Shown in pieces: positions 10,124 to 16,382 of a stretch of 60,257 nt of DNA. The stretch covers positions 1 to 60,257 of the forward strand of contig PBOG01000029.1 in the NCBI GenBank assembly GCA_002724245.1. Direction: 5' to 3'. How positions within the stretch are numbered: the first letter of the stretch is position 1; each line of letters opens with the position of its first letter. Origin of the DNA: Planctomycetaceae bacterium. Its GTDB lineage: Bacteria; Planctomycetota; Planctomycetia; Pirellulales; Pirellulaceae. A model generated the notes under the pieces. That model did no database searches. It had not been told where the DNA came from and saw nothing but the letters and a program-made list of their open reading frames with translations. Position numbers and translations under genes: made by a program.

Positions 10124-10918
10124 ATGCCCGAAGGGGACACGATCTATCGAACGGCTACCGTACTCCGCCGTGCGCTGATGGATCAGACGATCCGTGCGGT
10201 GGAATCACAGGCGGTCGAACCAGGCCAGCTAGTTGGTTGTTCGATTACTCGTGTCGAGCCGCGCGGTAAACACCTGTTGATCCATTTGGACAACGGGTCC
10301 GTGTTGCACAGCCATATGGGAATGACCGGGTCCTGGCATCTTTACCACCATGGCCAGCCATGGCAGAAACCCTCGCGATTGGCTGCAGTGCGTCTGGATA
10401 CGGAGCCGATTGTTGCAGTCTGCTTTACACCCAAGACACTAGAGATGATCAGCCGAGATGGGTTGCGTCGTCACCGCTGGTTACGTCAGTTAGGACCGGA
10501 CCTGCTCGATCCAGAATTTGAAATTGAGGATGCGGTTTGTCGACTGCGTGTGCATGCAGAACGCCCGTTAGGTGAGGTGGTCATGGACCAGAGCATTGTC
10601 TGTGGGATCGGAAATATTTACAAATCGGAAGGGTTGTTCGTGTCGCGGATTTCGCCGTTTGATCGGGTGAAAAGTTGCTCTGATACCGATCTCAATCAAC
10701 TATTGACACGTACCCGACAGTTGATGTTGCGGAATCGGCACGGGGCGAAACGTCGTACGCGGATGGGGCCAGATGGTGCCAGCAAGTGGGTTTATGGGCG
10801 TAGCGGTGAACCGTGCCTGGAGTGTGGGGAGGTGATCCAGATGCGACGGCAAAGTGAATTGGGACGTTCGACGTATTGGTGTCCGCATTGCCAGCCAGAC
10901 CGGCACCCGGCCGGATAG
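10124..10918 (+). CDS. nei2: Fpg/Nei-family DNA glycosylase (Nei2 type)
   Basis: A 264-residue base-excision repair glycosylase/AP lyase. The start is fixed by M-P-E-G-D-T-I-Y: in this family the N-terminal proline, exposed after methionine removal, is the catalytic nucleophile and Glu3 is essential. Upstream in-frame starts are therefore wrong. GSVLHSHMGMTGSW and the helix-two-turn-helix segment IVCGIGNIYKSEGLF are family landmarks. The C-terminus has a four-cysteine zinc finger (CLEC ... CPHC). It cleaves oxidised bases, probably including single-stranded substrates. It lies 87 bp after lhr on the same strand and is probably co-transcribed with it. Confidence 0.96.
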   Translation: MPEGDTIYRTATVLRRALMDQTIRAVESQAVEPGQLVGCSITRVEPRGKHLLIHLDNGSVLHSHMGMTGSWHLYHHGQPWQKPSRLAAVRLDTEPIVAVCFTPKTLEMISRDGLRRHRWLRQLGPDLLDPEFEIEDAVCRLRVHAERPLGEVVMDQSIVCGIGNIYKSEGLFVSRISPFDRVKSCSDTDLNQLLTRTRQLMLRNRHGAKRRTRMGPDGASKWVYGRSGEPCLECGEVIQMRRQSELGRSTYWCPHCQPDRHPAG

Positions 10919-10950
10919 TGTGAACGGGTGTACTGGAAAGCCGTTTACGC

Positions 10951-10979
10951 TTTCAGGAGTCATGGGCCATGGCCTGAAA
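10951..10979. terminator. Hairpin between convergent nei2 and sialidase genes
   Basis: TTTCAGG and CCTGAAA are perfect 7-bp arms 15 nt apart, enclosing a GGCCATGGCC palindrome. The hairpin lies in the 67-bp gap between two convergent stops, so it could end transcription in both directions. It has only a short A tail and no long T run. Confidence 0.4.
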
Positions 10980-10985
10980 ATCGGC

Positions 10986-12458
10986 TCAGGGGTGGGCTGG
11001 TTTTTGACCGAGCGGTTCGACTACGCGGGGGGACCAGAACCCGCCGGCCATTACCTGGTCACGGGCGGGCGCCCGCCAACGCAGGGCCTGAACACTCAGC
11101 CCTTTCGTGCCGTGTAGAACCGTCACGATGGTGTCATCGGCAAGCGCTACAGAGCTGGCGTATTGCCCGTCGGCGTGCAACTGGAAGACGGTACGACTCC
11201 AGGTTTCTCCCGCGTCGTAGCTAATCAGAAATCGCTGGCCGCGGGTATCCGTCTTGTAGCCGAAAGGAAGGATGACCGTTCCGTCGGATAGTGATACCAG
11301 GCAGCCCGTTTGTTCGTCGAAGCCGGTCAGCAGTCGCGGCGCAGTCCAGGTCTTTCCCGCATCGTCCGAGTGCAGAATGGCGGTAAATCGTGCCACCAGT
11401 CCGGAGCCAACGGTTTTGCTTTTGGCGTAAGGAGGCTGGTCGTTACGCATCAGATGGGGTGACACGAGTCCCGGGGGATCATTGGGCAACTTGTGTCGTT
11501 GGTAACGAATGGCCAATAACAGCCGTCCCGATGGCAGCGCGATCAAATCAGGCTCGTACCCGTGCAGACAGACCGGTTGGGGCGACCGCTGCCAGCTACG
11601 ACCGTCATCCCGGGAAGAATACAAATAGGTGCGGGCATACCGATCCGCTAAGGGAAGTGGTGTGTCAGCAGACGTGGACCTGTCCCACGATCCCATGGCC
11701 AGCACCATTGTCCCATCGGGCAGTTGAGCAAAGCGACAGACCTGGCTACCGGTTAATTCCAGTTCGGTGGCGTTGAGACGAATGGCGGGGTCCCAGGTCT
11801 GGCCGCGATTGGAGGAGCGAACGACATATTCGTCGAGGCGATAGCTCGAATCCGCGTAACCTCCAGCCGGCTTGCGGCCGTCATTGTATTGCACACCGTA
11901 GTGAACAAGGAGTGATCCCTTGCGTGTGACGCCTACGCCGTTGACACTGACTCGCAACGCGCTACTCCCCGAGGGAACTTTGAATCGCATGTCGAAGTGT
12001 GTGCCGAGGTGGGACCAAGACTTGCCGCCGTCGGTAGATGTTCCCACCATGCCGAACTCCCAGCTCTTGGGTGAGTAGCTATCGACGAACAACGCGCCCT
12101 GTGGACCGCGTACGACAGTTGGTTGGATGGCAGGTAACGTGGATTCGGACAGTTGTGCGGGCCACGGCACGAAGGTTCTTGCACGGTGGGCGCGCCCCTC
12201 CGGGGTAAAAGGATGGCCAAAAATGGCACGCAGTTCCGGGTGGGTAATTTCCCAGGTGGTGTAGTCTGCGTCGGACTTTAGCGTTTCACTGCTGGCCCAC
12301 CGCTCTGGTATGGCGATACAGAACAACATCGCAGCGACAAAAGCCTGGCTGAGGAGTGAACGGGCTCTTGATTTTTTTTCCCGCGGACCTTGCTGGGAAC
12401 GCAGCAAGGTTGTCTGGGCAGCGTGATTGACGGTGCAAAGTGGGGAGGTGCAAATCAT
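10986..12458 (-). CDS. Secreted BNR-repeat sialidase-like protein
   Basis: A 490-residue six-bladed propeller of the sialidase superfamily. Asp-box (BNR) motifs S-x-D-x-G-x-T-W recur: STDGGKSW, SSNRGQTW, SRDDGRSW, SDDAGKTW and SYDAGETW. A hydrophobic export segment follows KKSRARS at about residue 35 (LLSQAFVAAMLFCIAIP), an unusually long basic n-region. Many planctomycete proteins of this group are annotated exo-alpha-sialidase without proof of activity; I did not identify the full arginine triad. The start ATG shares one base with the stop of the upstream 161-codon ORF (TAATG), which suggests coupling. Confidence 0.9.
   Translation of the reverse strand: MICTSPLCTVNHAAQTTLLRSQQGPREKKSRARSLLSQAFVAAMLFCIAIPERWASSETLKSDADYTTWEITHPELRAIFGHPFTPEGRAHRARTFVPWPAQLSESTLPAIQPTVVRGPQGALFVDSYSPKSWEFGMVGTSTDGGKSWSHLGTHFDMRFKVPSGSSALRVSVNGVGVTRKGSLLVHYGVQYNDGRKPAGGYADSSYRLDEYVVRSSNRGQTWDPAIRLNATELELTGSQVCRFAQLPDGTMVLAMGSWDRSTSADTPLPLADRYARTYLYSSRDDGRSWQRSPQPVCLHGYEPDLIALPSGRLLLAIRYQRHKLPNDPPGLVSPHLMRNDQPPYAKSKTVGSGLVARFTAILHSDDAGKTWTAPRLLTGFDEQTGCLVSLSDGTVILPFGYKTDTRGQRFLISYDAGETWSRTVFQLHADGQYASSVALADDTIVTVLHGTKGLSVQALRWRAPARDQVMAGGFWSPRVVEPLGQKPAHP
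12387..12410 (-). other. 9-bp perfect inverted repeat within the first codons of the sialidase gene
   Basis: ACCTTGCTG and CAGCAAGGT are exact reverse complements with a 6-nt loop, about 50-70 nt after the sialidase start. On the minus-strand transcript it is followed by a run of eight A. It could act as an mRNA hairpin affecting translation. Confidence 0.35.
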
Positions 12459-12943
12459 TACCGGAGTCCTGTCGAGTCTGTGGTATCGGAAAGGTCCTGT
12501 AGCTGCTGAAGTGTCCGCAGGCAGAAAGTAGCAGGCTCTTCTTCACCCGGTGTGAGCCAGGTTTGCAACTTCCTGGTTTTTTCGTATTCCCTGGGAATCG
12601 AGGTGGGGAAGACCAGGTCCATCCAATGACGCTGGAAGGTTACGTAACCGTACCCGCGCTCCTCCGCAGACAAATCAGGCATGGGCTGCGGGTCGATATC
12701 GTGGGTAGCTAGAAAATCCTCGGCAGTACGGCTCTTGCGCAGGAGCGTTGTCACCACTGCATGGTCTATATCCGCGAGTCGCAACGACGCCGTCTCGTCG
12801 CCACGGGCTGAGACGTTGTACCGGGTTGCCAGCAGGCACAACAACATGACCAGCAGCGACAAGCACCCGGCAGGGAAGTTGTGGTATTCGTTATCATACG
12901 GCCGCCACCGGAAGGAGCTTTGTTGGCGATTCCTGGAGTGCAT
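12458..12943 (-). CDS. Short exported protein, possibly a truncated glycosidase N-terminus
   Basis: A 161-residue ORF with a membrane/signal stretch (LSLLVMLLCLLATRY) followed by a soluble part. The segments GYGYVTFQRHWMDLVFP and GEEEPATFCLRTLQQL resemble, from memory of the family, the opening of large planctomycete glycosidase-like proteins ('GEYEPATF...L'), in which a catalytic barrel would follow. Here the frame ends shortly after. It may be a real small protein coupled to the sialidase (TAATG overlap) or the surviving front of a broken gene. A pseudogene relic directly upstream makes decay plausible. The start is uncertain because no good ribosome-binding site is visible. Confidence 0.55.
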   Translation of the reverse strand: MHSRNRQQSSFRWRPYDNEYHNFPAGCLSLLVMLLCLLATRYNVSARGDETASLRLADIDHAVVTTLLRKSRTAEDFLATHDIDPQPMPDLSAEERGYGYVTFQRHWMDLVFPTSIPREYEKTRKLQTWLTPGEEEPATFCLRTLQQLQDLSDTTDSTGLR

Positions 12944-12979
12944 GTGTGTCTTTCACGAAGCAGCCGAATTGGCGCCGGT

Positions 12980-13289
12980 TCACACTTTTTCAAACTGATA
13001 CTGCAACAAGTTGGTGTCACGCACCTTAAAACACAAGCCGATCGACTTGCCAGGCAATTCTGCCACAGCGGCCTCTTGGTCTTTCCAGGCCGCCACAAAA
13101 TACATTGAATTCCAGTACAAGAAGTGGGCGTCGTGGAGTGTCTATCCCGCCAGCGGGCTTTCCTGTGCATTCTGGATTTCCACACGTACACTTCCCGCAG
13201 CTGAGGTCGACAGGTTCAACGCGCGTTGCTGGCCCGCGAATCGGAGTGGTTTTGTCTGAAGTTCACCACTCGTCGTCGATGCCGAGGTG
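12980..13289 (-). pseudogene. Relic of a propeller-glycosidase C-terminus (internal TAG, no N-terminus)
   Basis: The minus-strand frame from about 13280 reads GELQTKPLRFAGQQRALNLS, then TSAAGSVRVEIQNAQES, then P-L-A-G and a TAG stop at 13142-13144. The same frame continues after the stop with DAHFLYWNSMYFVAAWKDQ and ELPGKSIGLCFKVRDTNLLQ to a TGA at 12980. This is the complete beta-sandwich tail found at the C-terminus of secreted five-bladed glycosidase-like proteins; the intact gene at 44257-45753 ends with the same pattern (LTTRPCVLPGGRLRVNV ... LRFTLCRSGLYSYW). There is no start and no room for the propeller, because the upstream gene ends at 13314. The first part is readable by chance in a longer artefactual ORF. 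Confidence 0.72.
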
Positions 13290-13313
13290 TGTGATTTGCC
13301 GCCTCCCGGGCCT

Positions 13314-14657
13314 TCAGCTGGCGGCAAATCGATGGAGACCTTTAGGCTGGGGCGTATCCGGAGTAAGGATTTTCCACGTCGCTCCCATTTCCCGCATCGG
13401 GCGGAAATCGGTTGGTTGGTAGGCGAGCCCGAGTTGCGGAGTTTCCAGTGGTTGGCCCGGTTTCTGCGCGGCTTGCATCGCTGCTGCAAGTGTGCCGGTG
13501 ACCAGCACCGTCCGTTCCACCGGGTAGGGTGTTTTCCCATGGATGAAATGGTGTTGAATGGAATGGGAGAGCGCCTTGAACAGGTTGCGGTTTTCCCACG
13601 GCCCTACATAGAACGAGGTGGCGTGGATTTCCGGTTTTCCATTCATCCGGCAGGCGAAGTTCCAACGTGTACTATTGTGTCCCAGCCGTAGAACCGTGGC
13701 TTTGAGGCCATCGCGGTAGGTGACCAGTAAGGCGTGGGAGGGTCGCACTTCCTCACCAGGAATCACACGCAGGTCGTCGGGCACGTTACCAAGTTCGGTG
13801 GCGATGGCCTGTTCTGCCAGCTCGAGTGACCACCGCCCTTGCTGGGCCGCTGTCCAGACCTGTTCCCCCTCGAGAAACTCAACACTGGCCACGCCCGACT
13901 CGCCACCCTTGCGTGATTCGATCATCGACTGCAGGACTTCGAGGCCGTGGAAGTCATACGATTCTTTGGGGCCGCCATGGATCGAGATGGCTTCGTCGAT
14001 TGTTTGGCCAGGTGGTAGTTCGAGTGCCGGGCGGCGCGTGGCCAGCGGCACGGAGCTGCCCGCCATGAAGGGAATGTTATGCTCCTGGGTGGTATCGTAC
14101 ATCTCTTTTGCCCAGTCCCAGCGATAGGACAGGTGTTTGTCGTTGAAATAGGGCACAAATTTCCCGGCGCGTTTCATGGTTGTCACGCACTCGTCGAAGA
14201 ACCGTTTACGGGGGTACATGACCTGCCCGAGTTTGGTACGTGGGTAGCTGCCGTGTTCACCGATGGCCAGGACGGCATCGACGTCCAAGTCTTTTCCGCC
14301 GACACACAAGGCGTCGTTGATTGTCTTATAGACCGGGAGGTTGAATTCCTCGGAGATGGCACCAGTCATATCGCTGCCCTCAGGACGTTGGTCTACGTAG
14401 AGAGAGACGACATCGACACCGGGATCGGTTTTTTGGCCGTTGAACAGGTAAGGGCCCAGGAAGTTTTCCAGAATCACGTGTGCGTGGGAGCGGTGCGTGC
14501 AGATCGTGTAAATAGCGGCTACGCGCGGTCGGCGCTGGGGTGCGGCGGTGGCCAGGCCACCGAACAGTGGCAGAGCGGTACCGGCGCGTAATAGTCCACG
14601 GCGGGAGAGTGGGGTCTGGCTGGAGAGTGGGGAAGCGGACAGAGAGGGAGATGTCAT
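13314..14657 (-). CDS. Tat-exported conserved planctomycete protein of unknown function
   Basis: A 447-residue protein with a twin-arginine signal near the N-terminus (LSRRGLLRAGTALPLFGGLA). The mature part starts with RVAAIYTICTHRSHAHVILE and continues with VVSLYVDQRPEGSDM, DAVLAIGEHGSYPRTKLGQ and GPKESYDFHGLEVLQSMIE. The first ~200 residues look like an alternating alpha/beta fold, perhaps related to nucleotide-binding oxidoreductases, but I see no clear cofactor motif. I recognise it only as a conserved exported planctomycete type. The start has AGGA nine bases upstream. The stop is 25-30 bp before the glycosidase relic. Confidence 0.85.
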   Translation of the reverse strand: MTSPSLSASPLSSQTPLSRRGLLRAGTALPLFGGLATAAPQRRPRVAAIYTICTHRSHAHVILENFLGPYLFNGQKTDPGVDVVSLYVDQRPEGSDMTGAISEEFNLPVYKTINDALCVGGKDLDVDAVLAIGEHGSYPRTKLGQVMYPRKRFFDECVTTMKRAGKFVPYFNDKHLSYRWDWAKEMYDTTQEHNIPFMAGSSVPLATRRPALELPPGQTIDEAISIHGGPKESYDFHGLEVLQSMIESRKGGESGVASVEFLEGEQVWTAAQQGRWSLELAEQAIATELGNVPDDLRVIPGEEVRPSHALLVTYRDGLKATVLRLGHNSTRWNFACRMNGKPEIHATSFYVGPWENRNLFKALSHSIQHHFIHGKTPYPVERTVLVTGTLAAAMQAAQKPGQPLETPQLGLAYQPTDFRPMREMGATWKILTPDTPQPKGLHRFAAS

Positions 14658-14969
14658 CGGTAGGTATCCTGAAGGGAGGAATCGTGCGGAATCAGCTGGT
14701 ATTCTACGACGTCAAACCCGTGGTTGCACCCGGAGTAGATGTCTGCTGGTGGCGCGTGGTGAGGGCGCGTGGTGAGGGTGCGTTGGTGAGGGGCGCGTCG
14801 GCCGCCAGCTAGGAGCCGGACCTGGGGAGCGAATTCGTCTTCCCGTTGGACTTGCCACCTGCCAGACTAGCGAGAGCCACCGGGCTTGGATACAAACGCT
14901 GTGCCGCTCGGTACAACGCGGCTTATCGGTTGCACGCCACAGACCAGCGCACGTTGTTGTGAGGATATC
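14658..14969. other. Divergent intergenic region with a 13-bp tandem repeat
   Basis: This 312-bp gap between the Tat protein (minus) and the histidinol-phosphatase (plus) must hold both promoters. No convincing -35/-10 pair was seen. The only clear structure is the short G-rich tandem repeat at 14752-14791. No coding sequence is supported. Confidence 0.5.
14752..14791 (+). repeat. 13-bp G-rich tandem repeat, three units
   Basis: GCGCGTGGTGAGG occurs twice head to tail (14752-14764, 14765-14777), followed by a degenerate third copy GTGCGTTGGTGAGG (14778-14791). It lies upstream of both divergent genes. Confidence 0.7.
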
Positions 14970-15797
14970 ATGAACGAGCAGCGATTGCTCTACGAGACAC
15001 ATTCGCACACACCATTGTGCAAGCACGCGGTCGGGTTGCCTGGCGAATATGCAGCGGTTGCTGAGCGTCGTGGCCTGGCCGGGTTGATTGTGACTTGCCA
15101 CAATCCGATGCCGGATGGTTTCTCTGCGCATGTGCGGATGGCACCTGCAGAGATGGACCAGTACGTGGATCTTGTACAGCAAACGCGTGACGAGTGGAGT
15201 GGTCGCGTCGATGTACGCCTGGGGCTGGAAGCCGATTACTTTGCCGGTTACGAAGACTGGCTGGAGCGTCAGCTCAGTGCGCACGATTTTCACTATGTGC
15301 TGGGATCCGTACATCCGCAGGTCGCTGAGTACAAAGCAAAGTACTTGCATGCGGACCCGCTCGAGAGCCAGCAGACCTATTTCAATCTGCTGGCGGACGC
15401 TGCCGAAACGGGTTTGTTTGATTGCTTGTCACACCCCGATTTAATCAAGAATGTGACTGCGGATGACTGGTGCCCGGCAGCGATCATGCCGGCGATTTGT
15501 CGCACGCTGGATCGGGTTGCCAGGACAGGCGTGGCCATGGAATTGAATACCTCTGGGGCGAACAAGGTCGTGGCGGAAATGAATCCCTTTCCTGATATGC
15601 TGCGGGAAATGCAGGCCCGGGAGATCCCCGTCGTACTGGGAGCCGATGCCCATGAACCGGGACGCGTCGCTGATCGCTTTGAGGTGGCTCTAGACCTGCT
15701 CGATGCTGTGGGATTTGCGGAAATCTCGCTGTTTCAGGAGCGGCAACGAACGGCGATTTCGATTCCCGAGGCACGCGACACCTTGCGGGGCCTTTGA
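14970..15797 (+). CDS. PHP-family histidinol-phosphatase
   Basis: A 275-residue PHP-domain phosphoesterase of the HisK/HisJ type, predicted to remove phosphate from L-histidinol phosphate in histidine synthesis. Metal-binding motifs are in the expected order: H-S-H in YETHSHTPLCKHA at the start, TCHNPMPDG, GLEADYFAGYEDWL, YVLGSVHP, LSHPDLIKN, ELNTSG and LGADAHEP. ATG 14970 is chosen because GAGGA lies 5 nt upstream and the family begins right at this YETHSHT strand; the longer in-frame start at 14886 has no signal or homology. No other his genes are adjacent. A short GAGAG/CTCTC hairpin follows the stop. Confidence 0.92.
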   Translation: MNEQRLLYETHSHTPLCKHAVGLPGEYAAVAERRGLAGLIVTCHNPMPDGFSAHVRMAPAEMDQYVDLVQQTRDEWSGRVDVRLGLEADYFAGYEDWLERQLSAHDFHYVLGSVHPQVAEYKAKYLHADPLESQQTYFNLLADAAETGLFDCLSHPDLIKNVTADDWCPAAIMPAICRTLDRVARTGVAMELNTSGANKVVAEMNPFPDMLREMQAREIPVVLGADAHEPGRVADRFEVALDLLDAVGFAEISLFQERQRTAISIPEARDTLRGL

Positions 15798-16382
15798 GAG
15801 AAGAACTCTCGCAGACACGGTGTGCCGATGGCGCTGACTTCCCACGGTTTGAGGCGGCGAACACTGGCTGATGTTTTTCGGTAAAGATCACCAGCTGGTC
15901 GGGCTTTGAGGTTTCTCAACGTAACGAAGTGGCCCGATACGGGCAAACTCTGGGTGACGCAGCAGGTGAAACAAGTGCATCCACAGCGCCTGGACACGAG
16001 CAGAGCCTGCAGGCAACCGCGGACCGCCGTTGGGTGGCGCGAAATGTCAGCCGAAAACCGGTCTGCGTTTTCAATAAGGCTGGTCATTCCTGTTTACATG
16101 CGGACCCGCTACTGGGTGATATGGAACCGGGGTAGAGTGCCACTACCAGCAGTTGTTTCTGCGTTTTGCGAGGATCCCTGAAGAACTTTTGCAATTGTAG
16201 TGAGCGAGTTGTGTAGGCCAGTCAGCGCGAGTGACCGGTACCCTGTTCCCGTATGCGGCTGGCAAACAGCCGGGGCGTTCAGCAGCGCCCGACAGTAACG
16301 TGTTACACTCAGCAGGTCGTCGCACACGTCAGCGGGCGTGTGAGGCATCGAATGGAAACGGGTGACGCCTGGAGGAGACGTG
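15798..16382. other. 585-bp non-coding stretch
   Basis: No ORF here is convincing on either strand; the longest candidates (91 and 117 codons) have no recognisable motifs. It opens with a small GAGAG-AAGAA-CTCTC hairpin right after the phosphatase stop. Near 16270-16291 there is a GGGCG/CGCCC hairpin, and at 16295-16306 a GTAAC-GT-GTTAC dyad. It presumably carries the promoter of the 894-residue secreted protein. Confidence 0.5.

Noticed and set aside
13142-13144. TAG in the glycosidase relic as a recoded (pyrrolysine-like) codon
   Set aside because: The N-terminal two-thirds of the gene is missing, and the codon is at no catalytic site. Decay is the simpler explanation.
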